64,000 nucleotides of DNA, taken from contig NC_067205.1 in the NCBI RefSeq assembly GCF_026262505.1, positions 5,084,001 to 5,148,000 of the forward strand, written 5' to 3'. A program made the translations under genes and the position numbers. Below are positions 39,530 to 50,292 of the stretch, in pieces. The notes under the pieces were generated by a model. It was not told the DNA's origin and searched no databases. It worked only from the letters and a program-made list of their open reading frames with translations. Numbering within the stretch: position 1 is the first letter of the stretch; each line of letters opens with the position of its first letter. This DNA is from Trichomonas vaginalis G3 (taxonomy: Eukaryota > Parabasalia > Trichomonadida > Trichomonadidae).

Positions 39530-41544
39530 TTTAGATCCGTCGAAGAAAAAAAATTGTTTTTGTAAACACTTGTGTTTTAGCCTGTCAATTCAATTTATCT
39601 TGATTGATTTAAGGGTTTCGTTTTGCGAAAAAAACGTACAATACGCAATTTCGCTAAAAAAACATTTAGCTAGTAATTTCGACCTTTGACTCCACTCAAG
39701 ACGTCACTTTTTTAATTTTGCGGTATCATATTTTTGGAAAATCTTTATGAATATTATATAAAAAGTCTCTTTAATATCTATATTTCATATTTTTATCGAT
39801 TTTTAAAGTTTTTGCGAAAAGTATTCAATTATTTTTGCTATTTGGTCGGGTAAATGTCAGATTTGCGACATTTTCTGATATGATATTCAGATTCTACGTT
39901 GATAATAATGCTTATAGAACCCTCTTGCTATTGTGTCAAAATTGCGAAACCGATAGCAAAAATATCTCGCAATATCAAAATTGAGATATTGAGTGAATTA
40001 TGCATTATAGAGATTAAAAATCTGATTTGTGAAAACATCTCATCAGTTTCTAGCTAATTCAAAAATCTTTACTATCTTATTCGATTAAAATGAAAAGGGA
40101 ATAGTTTCATTATGCTTTAAATGACAGCCTTATAATATAATCATAGTTTTCGCTCAATATGCAGCATTTTTTTTTCGAAATCTATGGTCAATATCCTAAA
40201 TACTGATTGCTTTGCATTCATATCTCTTACATTTTCTATACCCACATCACTATTCATTGCTATTCCTATCTTTTTCATTTTTGTTTGTTTCTCATAATTT
40301 CTCAAAAAACATGATAACTTGATATTTGTAAATATCATACTTTATAACGTAAATAAGAACTTGACCTATTAAGAAAAGCAGTAATGAAAAGAAAATCTGA
40401 AATTCATAAAAATTACAAGTTTCTGATGACAATTAGCTTAATTAAACCAGGTACAAGATTATATAATTGTATTTTCTATCCAATTATCCATATAATATCT
40501 TATCCAGAAAAAAAAACTTGATCAATAAAAGGTGACCAAACTATTTTTTGAAAGTCCGCCATAACTTTAATGGTACTATTTCAGCGTGTACAATGAATAC
40601 AAAAATTCTAAGAGTGCCACATAAAATAGTACTTTAGACTTGAGTTAATGCTACCAAGCAAATGTTAAAAAGATGACTTTAGTGTTTTGATAATCAAAGA
40701 TTAAAATCATTATTGTCTAAATCAATAATCATAACGACAGAAGTTAATGTTTTTTCATAAGTGCTTTAAATCCACTTTTAAAAGTATACCTCAAAAATCA
40801 AAATATCAAAAAAAATTGGCCGATAGGTTTGGCTTTAATTTTTGTCTGCTTTTATGATTTGATATGGATGTTATAATTTTAAAAGTTGAGCCAAATTCAC
40901 CAATAGATTTTTGAGATTTGCAAATACTCAATAATTTTCAGCGTGTTATCTTTTATTAAAAGAACTATTTGGTTTCAGTATCATATAAATTGATATTTAC
41001 TTTCTATTTGAACCTTCATTTAGCTAATGATTTAATAATACAGATTTCATCTAGTCCTTATAAGAGAATTTTGAATTTGTTATAATAAAAAAACAAACAG
41101 ATATAGCTTACACTTCTATAATAAAGATACCTTTTATAGAAATCAGTATGAAATGTGTTTTGGCTTATTGGAAGCATATCAGACATAATCGCCATAATCA
41201 AAAAATCTATATACCCAATAAGTAATAAATTTGTCGATATAGATTTTCCATAAAATTAGTTTTTAGTCTGATCTTAAAATAAATTTAATTTTTTATAAAA
41301 AAAATCACATTTAAAAGTACCTTTTTAGTAGCTCGAAATCCTGTTGGTGGATTTCGGGCGTACTTCAAAATTAGCTTTTCTTCTACATATGCAAGCTATA
41401 TTTTAAATATGGAGCAAATCGGATCGGCGAAAGGAGTTTAGTTACCTTTGATCAATACCAAATGATTTTTTAACTAGTAAATAAAGTATTTTCTTTACAC
41501 ACACATTGTATATCATAGTTTTTTTTTGGTTTCGCAAAACATCC
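39530..41544. other. Long intergenic stretch
   Basis: About 2 kb with no convincing gene. A short hairpin CGAAATCC/GGATTTCG occurs at about 41335-41357. The left target duplication of transposon copy B starts at 41545. Confidence 0.45.
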
Positions 41545-41554
41545 AAAAACAAAT

Positions 41555-42355
41555 GAGTAGGGGTAATTTTAGCTAAAAGTGACACGCCTGTAAAAAGTGA
41601 CACACCCGTGAAGGGTGTGATTACCGATCGGTAATTTCGACAGTTTAGAATTTAAAATTTTTTATGGAACTGTTGCGAGTTTCATAAAGAATTTAAGGAA
41701 TATAAGCAAAGATTTGAATCAAAATCTTAGACCTAAGCCGCTCGATTCGCTCGCGGCTTCCGCGAATTACAGATCAGCAAAGATTTGAATCAAAATCTTC
41801 GAACTAAGCCGATCGCTTCGCTCGCGGCTTTCTTTATTATTTTAAATTTGCATATTTCCATCAAAAGTTCATAAGGTAAAAAATTTCGTTTATTTTTACT
41901 AAGAAAAAAAAGGTTTTTGATAATAAATTTATTTTATTTCGAAAAAGTAGCAATAATCGTAAAAGGGTATTGATAGGCTTGCTAAAGTAACTAATTTTAG
42001 CTGTCAAATACTTTTGTATTTTGAAGTAAATTAGTATAAATTTGTTTTTACTTTTATTTCGAAAAAGTAGCAATAATCGTAAAAGGGTATTGATAGGCTT
42101 GCTAAAGTAACTAATTTTAGCTGTCAAATACTTTTGTATTTTGAAGTAAATTAGTATAAATTTGATATTATTTTAACTCCCTTTGAAAACCTCAATTTTC
42201 CATACAGAGGGAACGGGAATAGCATCCAATATTCCCTGAGAATGGTTGCGCATTCTCAGTTCCCTCTATATTTCGAACGAAGCTCTCATCGGTCTTTTTT
42301 TTTAATACTAAACGTTTTTTTTCCCTGTCACTTTTAGCTAAAATTTGGGTTTGCC
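41555..42355. mobile_element. Structured non-autonomous DNA transposon, copy B
   Basis: An 801-bp copy flanked by its own 10-bp duplication AAAAACAAAT (41545-41554 and 42356-42365). The sequence is almost identical to copy A except for two instead of four 120-bp units (starting 41933 and 42053) and a short extra segment with a second AAAAGTGACA near the left end. The palindrome, hairpins and three-way junction (42206-42267) are retained. There is no transposase gene. Confidence 0.9.
41933..42162. repeat. 120-bp tandem repeat, two units
   Basis: Same unit as in copy A, here two copies. The difference in copy number shows expansion or contraction since the copies separated. Confidence 0.95.
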
Positions 42356-42365
42356 AAAAACAAAT

Positions 42366-43038
42366 ATGCTATAAAAGTGACAATTTTAGCAAAACGAAAC
42401 CCTTAATTGATTATGTTATACACTATGTATAGATTGATTTTTTTAAAGAACAGAATATTATTTCAATTTTTGCTCAATGGTTTACATCACATTGAATTTT
42501 GTTGGTTTGACGCAGTTGTAATATTAATTTTGTTGTATTTTTAATAATCTATGATGTGCTAACATATTTGTATTTCAAAAGAAGTTTTCAAAAATATTCT
42601 CAACGGAAAATGATATTCCGAATTTGTCTAATTGGATTATATCATTATAAAAATTAAAAAAAATATAGCAATTAATTCTGTGATCTAAACAAGACAAACT
42701 TGCATGAGAATGTTGATGGAATTCAATTTTTATTCAGAGCTTCCCGCCATTTAGTAGGCTGAGCCATTACGGGCAAATGAGGAAAACTTGAGAAAATCTC
42801 AAACTTTATCCGAAAATTTCTGCCATGCTGCCATGAAAATAGACTCTTTATAATAAATATAAATTGAATTATTTCATAATCATAAAAAAAATGAAAAGCA
42901 TGAATTTGAAGAAAACTTTATTTTCTTCCAATCATTTTCAAATACTTTGTTATTATGTCGAATTATAGATAAAAAGAGTATTGTTTCATGATATACATAA
43001 CACACTTTATTTAAAAAAAAACATAATATTATTTACTT
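42366..43038. other. Intergenic, nothing else seen
   Basis: Downstream of transposon copy B. An AAAAGTGACA motif occurs at about 42376. No gene or repeat is recognised up to the stop of the Glu-rich gene. Confidence 0.45.
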
Positions 43039-46000
43039 CTAAGATCCACTTTTCATTCGCTTTGCATCGGACTTTTTATGAGCAATTTCCACAGATGGTG
43101 ATTTATCTGCGTGTTTGCTATGATGGTGTTTCTTTTCCGCATTCTGCGCAGAAATTTTGTTATTAATTGATCTATTTTTAGGAATATTAGGTCCAGATGT
43201 CTTTGTTGGTAAATTCGAATGATGGTGAGTATCTTTTTTGGGTGATTTTGTTCCTGAATGAAATTCAGGAGACTTAATTTTATATCTATGGCTATTTTCT
43301 TCCCTTTTTCTTGGTGTTTTGTGTCTCTTATGGTCAGGAAGACTGAGTTCGTTCTCTTTATCATCTTCCGTGCATAAGTATTTTGATTGAGATGATTTTC
43401 TGTTTTCAAGAATAATATCATCTTCATCATCATTCCAGTTCTTGTTTGTTTTGATTTTTTGAACTGATTTTTGTTTGGTTTTAGACTGTTTCTTTGATAT
43501 TTGGATTTGTTCATCATCAGAAGAAGAGTTTGTGATGAATCTGCTCTTCTTCTTTATTGGTGGATTGTTCTGATCATCTTCTGATGCGAATAAATCACTC
43601 TCCAAATAAATATAAGCTTCATTGCTGAAATCAGGTCTCTTCCAAATGTACGGCTGTCTAAACATTCTTGGATTATCACGTTCTTTAATGGTATCAACGT
43701 GAATTTGATTTGAAGATACTTTGTGGTTGATCCACCACTTAATTCTAACAATTCTTCGTTTGTCGACTTTCCAACGCTCATCATAGATGTTGTGTGATTG
43801 TTTGTTCTTGAAATCAATAGATAGTTGTGAGAGAAAACTGTTGTTCTTCGAATCAAACAAATAAACTTGGACGGAATCATCTTTGAACTTCTTATCTACA
43901 TCTAGAGAGAACTGGTATGAAAATGTTGTTGCCTTCTGCGGCCTTGTTCTTATTTCTTTTCCAAGTTTCATTGACTTGAAAACGAAATAAATTGTTGTGT
44001 TTTCTTCGAAGTTTTGCGTGTTGAGAATTGTTCCAGAAACTTTGAAATCTGATGTCTGTGGCTCGAAATCTTCCAGATTTGACTCCATCGTCTCGTAATT
44101 GGATTCATCGAGTAGATCTCTACTGACAAGAATAGAAGAAATCTCTGGTTCATGATTTGTTTCAATTTTAGTTTTCTCTTTTTCTTCTTCTGAAACAACA
44201 ATTGGATTCTCTTTTTCTTCTTCTTCGGAAACAACAATTGGTTTGTTTTCTTCTTCTTCGGAAACAATAATTGGTTTCTCTTTTTCTTCTTCTGAAACAA
44301 CAATTGGTTTATTTTGTTGAATCTCAATTTCTTCTTCTTGTGGAACAATAAGAATATTTTCTTCAACATTCTCTTGTTGTTTGATTTCTTCTTCTGAAAC
44401 AATAATTTGTTTGTCTTCTTCTGGAGAAATATTAGTTTTCTCTTCTTGGATTTTAATTTCTTCATCTTTATCTTGTTGTTTGATTTCTTCTTTCTCTGTA
44501 AGTTTTTCTTCTTGTATAACAAGTTCTTTTTCTGGTATTTTCTCTTCTTCTTGTGGATTAATAACAATTTCTTCTTTAATTTCGATGTTTTCATCTTGAG
44601 TTGATTCAACTGTGTCAGTAACTGCATCTGAAACAGTTTGATGCTGGTAATCACTTTCGTTGTATGAATTCTCTTCTGATTCATATGAAATAGATTTAAT
44701 TTCTTCTGTTTGTTTCTCAACAGGTAACTTCTTCTCTGTTTCAATGAATTCTTCTGTAATCTTTTCTTCATTGAAAACAATAATTTCTTGTTCTGGAGAT
44801 GTTTCTTTGATTTCTTCATTAGAAACATTTTCTTCTTGTTGTTTCTCTTCAATCTTTTCTTGTTGAATTGTTTCTTCTGATGGAATTTCTTTGATTTGTT
44901 CATTTTCACTGAGATCGTATGAAACTGTTTCTTCTTTAATTTCAGTTTCATTTGGTTGTTTTTCTTCATCATATTCATATGAAACTGTTTCTGATTGTGT
45001 CTCAGCTTTCTCTTCTTCTAACTCTGTCTGTTGTTTGACTTCTGTTTCTTCTTCTTTTTGTTTCTGATTAACAACAGAAATAATCTCTTGTTCTTTAGCT
45101 TCTGAAGGAGTTTCAATGATTTCTTCTTCTTTCTCTTCAATTTTAACTTCTTCTTGTGGAATTTCTTCAATTTTCTCTTCTTCTTTCTCTTCAATTTTAA
45201 CTTCTTCTTGTGGAATTTCTTCAATTTTCTCTTCTTCTTTCTCTTCAATTTTAACTTCTTGTGGAATTTCTTCAATTTTAACTTCTTCTTGTGGAATTTC
45301 TTCAATTTTCTCTTCTTCAAGACTAATTTCTTCTTGTGGTAGTATAATTTCTCTGGAAACAGTTTCTGAAGGAAATTCCATCTCTTTTGATGATGTTTCT
45401 TGTTGTTTTTCTTCAATTTCTGAAATAATTTCATTAGAAATCTTTTCTTCTTCAATTGGTTGTTGTTCTGCAACAGGTACTAATATTGAATCAGCAGCAT
45501 TGATTTCTTCACTGTTTATGACTGATTCTTCAGATTGATCTTGTTCTGGTAATTCTTCGACTGTTTGTATTTCTTCTTCTTTTGTTTGAATTTCTTCGAT
45601 TTTTTCAACAGATTCTTCTGGAATTTGACTTTTTTCGTTTGTTTGCAATGATACATCTTCTTTAGATTCTTCAAGTACTTCTTCTTGTACTTTCTCTTGT
45701 TCTGGAATTGTTTCTTCCACTTTTTCTTGTTCATTAGGAACAATAACTTCGTTTTCAATGATTTCTGGTGCTGGTTCCTCAACTTCATCGTTGTTTGTTT
45801 GTTCCTGACGTGGTTTCTCTGGAAGTTTACGATACTGGAGACAATCTTTAAACAAAACTTGGATTTCATCAATCAACATCATGTAGTTTTGTGGTCTGTA
45901 GATAGTAACCTTTGTATCTTCGATTGTTTCTTCATAAACATCATCAGATTTATCAAATTGTGAAAAATCAACCAGAATTTGTGATTTTTCTTCTTCAAAT

Positions 46001-47619
46001 AGAGGTTGCTCGTTATCATTAGTAGATGTTTCATCTTCTTCTTGTAATTTGTCATTGATTTCTGGAGATTTATTTAATATTTCGTCACTTTCTTGGGAGC
46101 TTTCTTCTTCTTTCTCTTCAACTTTCTGTTCTTGTAATGGTTTCTCTTCCGATTGTGGTTTTTCGACGATAATGTTTGGTATATTTTCCAAATTTTCGCT
46201 TTGATTTGGAATTTCAGTAATTTGTTCCGTAACATCTGTATTTTCGACCTGTTCCTCGTTGATTTCTTCTGATTTTTCAGCCTTATCTTCAATTATCGTT
46301 GTTGAAATTTGAACTTCATTATTTGGCTGTAATTCAACATTTTCTTGAGGGTTAACTTCATTGTCAGGTGCTTTTTCTTTGTTTTCTTCTGATAAAATTT
46401 CTGCGGAATTATTTTCAAATGATTGTGGAATTCCGTTGAGTTTCTGGGAAATTTCTTCAGCTTCTAGTAATTCTTCGTTTGGTTTTTGTTCAATTTTCAC
46501 TTCTTCGGATAAATCTTCTGAAAATTGCTGAATTTCAGCATTTTCTTGTGGATTTTCTTCATCCACATGTAGTATTTCGATATTTTCTGGTGATTTTTCG
46601 ATTGGTTGTTCCTCAATTTTAGTTTCATCGGAAATGATTTCATCTGTTTTTTGTTTTTCGATGATTTCCTTTGGAGTAAGATCGTTTTCTTGTAATTGCT
46701 CGTCTACTTTCTGTATTTCATTAGTATTTTGAGGAATTTCATCAAGATCCTGAGAAATTTCGAGATTTTCTTGTGTATTTTCGTTTTGAATTTGATCAGC
46801 GATAGATTCTTGTGATGATTCATCAATTTCTTCTGATGTCGTTATTTCGTTATCATCAGAAGTATTGTCACTTTTCTCTGAATCATTGTCATCGACTTGG
46901 GATTCATCGTAAGATTCATGCTCGGATTCAATGGCGTGGTTGTTATCGGTAATATTTTGCGGCTGTTCATTAATAATTTGTTTCTTTTCCTCAATAACTG
47001 GTGATTTTTCGGAAATGACTTTTGGCAAAGTTTTCACCCGCGCTCTTCTTTCCCTAATTTCTCGTTGTATTTCTTCAATGTTTTCGGGATGTCGCTTCGA
47101 ATGGCTTATCGCAGAAGGTTTGTAGTTGTCAGGATCAAAAAAATCAGGAAGGATGAAGTCTGCGTGTAAAAAAATGGAAGGCCGATGCTTAGCTTGAGGA
47201 GGAGTTATGTAATCTTTTACCAGTAAGTTAATATCATGGTAATGAATGTAAAATTTTGAATAAATTTTCCCTATAAAGAGATTTTGATGGGGGTTTTCTT
47301 TTACTATTATGATACTCAGATTGTTTGGATCCAAATTCATGATTTTTGTGGCTGAGAGACATGAATTTCCAAGTTCTATATCATTTTCATCAGTATGACC
47401 GATTAGCTTGAATAAAAACAATGTCGCTGGCTCATAATTTGCTTCGAATTTGAAATTCTCTTTCCAATAGAGATCTATCAAGTCTGATACATTATTCGTT
47501 TTTTGGATGCATGAAGGATTGTCTGTTTCTATTTCAACATGAACTGCCTTCAGCTTCCCATAATCTCTTAACGGTGAACTTGTCCAAGAAAATTTCTCGA
47601 TATTGAGAGAGATTTCCAT
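43039..47619 (-). CDS. Very long Glu-rich protein with C2-like ends
   Basis: The product has about 1526 residues from the ATG at 47619; the frame is open to 47676, but that end is TTG. Residues about 1-170 look like a C2-type beta domain (MEISLNIEKFSWTSSPLRDY, LFLFKLIGHTDENDIELGNS). About 950 residues of Glu/Gln/Ile-rich sequence follow with imperfect repeats (EEKIEEIPQEEVKIEEKEE, PIVVSEEEKEK). A second C2-like region lies around residues 1170-1290 (VSGTILNTQNFEENTTIYFV), then a basic tail rich in Lys, His and Ser. It is perhaps a scaffold of membrane or flagellar structures; this is inference. Confidence 0.7.
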   Translation of the reverse strand: MEISLNIEKFSWTSSPLRDYGKLKAVHVEIETDNPSCIQKTNNVSDLIDLYWKENFKFEANYEPATLFLFKLIGHTDENDIELGNSCLSATKIMNLDPNNLSIIIVKENPHQNLFIGKIYSKFYIHYHDINLLVKDYITPPQAKHRPSIFLHADFILPDFFDPDNYKPSAISHSKRHPENIEEIQREIRERRARVKTLPKVISEKSPVIEEKKQIINEQPQNITDNNHAIESEHESYDESQVDDNDSEKSDNTSDDNEITTSEEIDESSQESIADQIQNENTQENLEISQDLDEIPQNTNEIQKVDEQLQENDLTPKEIIEKQKTDEIISDETKIEEQPIEKSPENIEILHVDEENPQENAEIQQFSEDLSEEVKIEQKPNEELLEAEEISQKLNGIPQSFENNSAEILSEENKEKAPDNEVNPQENVELQPNNEVQISTTIIEDKAEKSEEINEEQVENTDVTEQITEIPNQSENLENIPNIIVEKPQSEEKPLQEQKVEEKEEESSQESDEILNKSPEINDKLQEEDETSTNDNEQPLFEEEKSQILVDFSQFDKSDDVYEETIEDTKVTIYRPQNYMMLIDEIQVLFKDCLQYRKLPEKPRQEQTNNDEVEEPAPEIIENEVIVPNEQEKVEETIPEQEKVQEEVLEESKEDVSLQTNEKSQIPEESVEKIEEIQTKEEEIQTVEELPEQDQSEESVINSEEINAADSILVPVAEQQPIEEEKISNEIISEIEEKQQETSSKEMEFPSETVSREIILPQEEISLEEEKIEEIPQEEVKIEEIPQEVKIEEKEEEKIEEIPQEEVKIEEKEEEKIEEIPQEEVKIEEKEEEIIETPSEAKEQEIISVVNQKQKEEETEVKQQTELEEEKAETQSETVSYEYDEEKQPNETEIKEETVSYDLSENEQIKEIPSEETIQQEKIEEKQQEENVSNEEIKETSPEQEIIVFNEEKITEEFIETEKKLPVEKQTEEIKSISYESEENSYNESDYQHQTVSDAVTDTVESTQDENIEIKEEIVINPQEEEKIPEKELVIQEEKLTEKEEIKQQDKDEEIKIQEEKTNISPEEDKQIIVSEEEIKQQENVEENILIVPQEEEIEIQQNKPIVVSEEEKEKPIIVSEEEENKPIVVSEEEEKENPIVVSEEEKEKTKIETNHEPEISSILVSRDLLDESNYETMESNLEDFEPQTSDFKVSGTILNTQNFEENTTIYFVFKSMKLGKEIRTRPQKATTFSYQFSLDVDKKFKDDSVQVYLFDSKNNSFLSQLSIDFKNKQSHNIYDERWKVDKRRIVRIKWWINHKVSSNQIHVDTIKERDNPRMFRQPYIWKRPDFSNEAYIYLESDLFASEDDQNNPPIKKKSRFITNSSSDDEQIQISKKQSKTKQKSVQKIKTNKNWNDDEDDIILENRKSSQSKYLCTEDDKENELSLPDHKRHKTPRKREENSHRYKIKSPEFHSGTKSPKKDTHHHSNLPTKTSGPNIPKNRSINNKISAQNAEKKHHHSKHADKSPSVEIAHKKSDAKRMKSGS

Positions 47620-48225
47620 TGGCAAATTATAAATAATATCGTTATTGTCATGAATATTGGACGTAAAATAGATCAATTAAATGATAATATCATCCGCGCT
47701 CTCTGAATGTAAAATGTCAGTTATAAAATTTTCCTTACATCACAAAAAATCTCATTTTTAAGAAATTCCAATGTGATTATAAATATCTTCATGAAATATA
47801 ATAATATGTTATGCATATAAAATTCCAAAAAAATTCGAAAATCTTGTTTTTAATGACAAATTTAATGAAATTATCATGAAAAAATGATTTTTGAAAAAAT
47901 TTTGGAAATTTTTGTTTTGCTATTTACTGCTATTTAGTTATCACTCACAGAGTTGTCTTCAGATTTATCAAAAATTTGTATTTATCAACTCGGTTGAATA
48001 TATGATGGCAATTGAGTTAGAATTGGCCTTCGAACATCCGGAAGAATCAATGTCACCAAACAATATATTCAAATTTTTATATCAATTGATACAAATATGA
48101 AGCTTTTGAAGAAATATGATCTTGAAATGTGTAACAGTATGAAAAATAAAAGCATTGATAGAGTTTTATAATTACACTTTATACTTTATAGCGATGAGAG
48201 ACCATCTTAACAAACAATTGTAAAA
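47620..48225. other. Intergenic, nothing seen
   Basis: Upstream region of the Glu-rich gene. A 69-codon frame at 47891-48100 (+) is not supported by any motif. Confidence 0.45.
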
Positions 48226-48804
48226 TTAAAAACGAATTAAATCGTCACATTGAATGCATGAGTTATGAGAATTTGGAATTACTGTATTAGATCTGTGGAA
48301 TTCTTCTTCTAAGTTTGGAGGGGCGACTTCGACATCACATGAGAATTTTGAAATTTTAGTACACATCTGGGAAAGTTTAACAAAATCGGATGGTGAGTTA
48401 CTATGACATACACTAATTTTGAAACGTCCGCTTTGGGTATTTGAAATTTCTGTTTCTGTAGGAATATTATTAAGCGCAGGACTATTGTTATTATAATAAT
48501 TATTGATTCCTGCTTCTGCAATAAGGTCACAGCTCGATGAACGAGTAGGCATTTTCGGCTTGATATTTGTCAAACAGGGTGATATTGAAACTTCAATCGA
48601 ACGTTTCGTCTTTTTATTGGTTGGATGTGGACAGCAACGAGGGAGGGGCTCAAAGTCTGAGCAAAAGCAATCTTCTTGATTTGAAAGCACGAAAGGCTTT
48701 AAATTTCGTGCACGATGTATGGGAGAATCGAAGATAGGAGATCCAAGAAGATCAGCCACTTCCCTCTCTGGGTATTGATGATCACAGTCTATTTCCTGCT
48801 CCAA
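48226..48804 (-). CDS. Ser/Cys-rich unknown protein, start unclear
   Basis: The open frame encodes up to 192 residues, rich in Ser, Pro, Cys and Asn (SDFEPLPRCCPHPTNKKTKR, MPTRSSSCDLIAEAG). It looks like a disordered regulatory protein. The frame begins with TTG; the first in-frame ATG is at 48555, 83 codons in, yet the upstream residues have protein-like composition. The start may therefore lie on another exon or have been lost. No parabasalid-type splice signal is obvious just upstream. Element 2 begins within about 500 bases, so loss of the 5-prime end by its insertion is possible. Confidence 0.4.
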   Translation of the reverse strand: MEQEIDCDHQYPEREVADLLGSPIFDSPIHRARNLKPFVLSNQEDCFCSDFEPLPRCCPHPTNKKTKRSIEVSISPCLTNIKPKMPTRSSSCDLIAEAGINNYYNNNSPALNNIPTETEISNTQSGRFKISVCHSNSPSDFVKLSQMCTKISKFSCDVEVAPPNLEEEFHRSNTVIPNSHNSCIQCDDLIRF

Positions 48805-49237
48805 AAGAAAAAAAAGTGCTCAAAATTAAAACATTAAAACCGCCGAAGTAAAGCGTCAATTTTTTCGAGAAAGTCACTAATTACATGTTTTTATGAATAA
48901 TTAATCAAAAAACATTTATCAAAAGTGACACCTGTTATTATTTGAGAACTAAAGTTTAAAAGTGACAAAATTGTATAGCCATAGTTTTTGCCCCTGCATT
49001 TTAAAGCTATATTTTTTTAAATTATTATATATATTTGTTATATATATGTCATTATTTTTAAAATAGGGGTGTTCGGAAAAATGAATTCAACAGTCATTTC
49101 AAATATTTGTTTATACTTTTCAAATCTATTCGATTTCAGAGGTAGGGCAACGATAGGTCAAAAAGGCTTCTCTGATAGATTTCCTTGCCTTTTGGATATG
49201 CTATAATATATAGCCTAGCAAAAAAAAAAAAAAAGGT
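48805..49237. other. Gap with left edge of element 2
   Basis: This stretch holds two AAAAGTGACA motifs (48921-48930 and about 48958-48967) and AT-rich sequence. The left boundary of element 2 is somewhere here, but without its other end I cannot place the terminal repeat. Confidence 0.35.
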
Positions 49238-49240
49238 ATT

Positions 49241-49273
49241 GGGGCTTCCAGGCACTTCGTGCCCTCTAGCCCC
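49241..49273. other. GC-rich hairpin at element 2 left side
   Basis: GGGGCT (49241-49246) pairs with AGCCCC (49268-49273), and inside it AGGCAC pairs with GTGCCCT with one bulge. It stands out against the AT-rich surroundings and directly precedes the first promoter-like region. Confidence 0.6.
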
Positions 49274-49283
49274 GAAGATGTTT

Positions 49284-49334
49284 TGTCACTTTTCTGTCAC
49301 TTTTCAGGGAAAAAACATTTTTATTGTATATAAA
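49284..49334 (+). promoter_or_regulatory. Upstream region of methylase gene
   Basis: Two copies of TGTCACTTTT (49284-49293 and 49295-49304) are followed by a TTTTTATTGTATATAAA leader ending at the ATG. The same order of motifs, less perfect, occurs at 52475-52517. Confidence 0.5.
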
Positions 49335-50153
49335 ATGAATTTTACAAAACCACCGTTACCCTTCTTTGGAAATAAGAGTAGATGTAAAGATATTCTATTG
49401 AGAGAACTTAAGAAACTACCGAATGGTCTAACATTTGTAGATTTGTTCGGTGGAAGTTTCTATATATCTCATTTGTGCCATACCGTATTCCCAGACTCAA
49501 AGATTATATGCAATGACTTCGACAACTATATGAACCGTCTCAAACATATACCAGACACAAACAAAATATTGAGTGAGTTGAAAGAAAAGATACCTATAGG
49601 TAAGATGGAACGTATACCATTAGATAAGAAAGATATTGTCAGAGAGGTTTTGAAAAAAGCAGAGTATATTGACTGGGATAGTATATCTTCTAGACTATTG
49701 TATAGTGGTTCTATAAGAGTTCATGACATTGAAACACTTATGTCAAACGTTTTATATCTTAACTATACAAAGGTTTTCAAAGAGAACATAGAAAAATATA
49801 CTGAGGGTATAGAGTTTGTGAGATGTCGTTGGACAGAGTTGTATGAAAAATATAAAAACAAGGAAAATGTTTTCTTTATAGTGGACCCGCCGTTCTATAA
49901 CACATGGGATTTTCAATACCAAGTAGACTGGACTTTGAGAGACTCTTTAGAAACTTTAGACGTTTTACATAACCATCCATGCTTTTACTTTACATCCGAT
50001 AAAAGTGGTTTGGAAAGTGTTATGAGATGGTTAGGGGACATACATGACTATGATTTTAGATACGATAAGATAGAATATGAGAGAGGTCCTATAAACCGGA
50101 AAAAGTGTCATAACAAAGAAATTTTATTGGTAAGTAAATGTGGTTTGAAATAG
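49335..50153 (+). CDS. Dam-type (D12) DNA adenine methyltransferase
   Basis: The 272-residue protein has the D12-class motifs in order. FFGNKS (10-15) leads the N-terminal SAM-binding part, with VDLFGGS (35-41) and an N-D-F-D acidic site (60-63). The catalytic DPPF is at 184-187. Such enzymes methylate adenine N6 in short DNA sites. In viruses they mark or protect the genome; the target here is not visible. The frame is open from 49185, but the ATG at 49335 is chosen because it follows a TATATAAA leader and starts the conserved domain. Parabasalid genomes carry 6mA, so a role in shaping host or element chromatin is conceivable. Confidence 0.85.
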   Translation: MNFTKPPLPFFGNKSRCKDILLRELKKLPNGLTFVDLFGGSFYISHLCHTVFPDSKIICNDFDNYMNRLKHIPDTNKILSELKEKIPIGKMERIPLDKKDIVREVLKKAEYIDWDSISSRLLYSGSIRVHDIETLMSNVLYLNYTKVFKENIEKYTEGIEFVRCRWTELYEKYKNKENVFFIVDPPFYNTWDFQYQVDWTLRDSLETLDVLHNHPCFYFTSDKSGLESVMRWLGDIHDYDFRYDKIEYERGPINRKKCHNKEILLVSKCGLK

Positions 50154-50269
50154 GACTACTTGTTTTAGGTTTTTTCCATTGTGTCATTTACTTATTTGAC
50201 GTGGCAGAAAGATATAGAGAATATGAAGATGAACCAATGTCTGCAAATGTTCAGCATATGTACTCGTAA
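50138..50269 (+). CDS. Small membrane peptide, 43 aa
   Basis: A short frame overlaps the end of the methylase gene by 16 bases. It encodes one hydrophobic helix (MWFEIGLLVLGFFHCVIYLF) followed by a charged tail (DVAERYREYEDEP...). It could be a holin-like or virion membrane peptide. The clean hydrophobic-plus-acidic layout supports it, but there is no homology evidence. Confidence 0.4.
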   Translation: MWFEIGLLVLGFFHCVIYLFDVAERYREYEDEPMSANVQHMYS

Positions 50270-50292
50270 GAGATATTTTTATCTAATATTAA

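Noticed and set aside
44381-46292. Many sense and antisense frames within the Glu-rich gene
   Set aside because: They are shadows of the GAA/GAG-rich repeats, with Ser/Phe- or Lys-rich products of no recognisable type.
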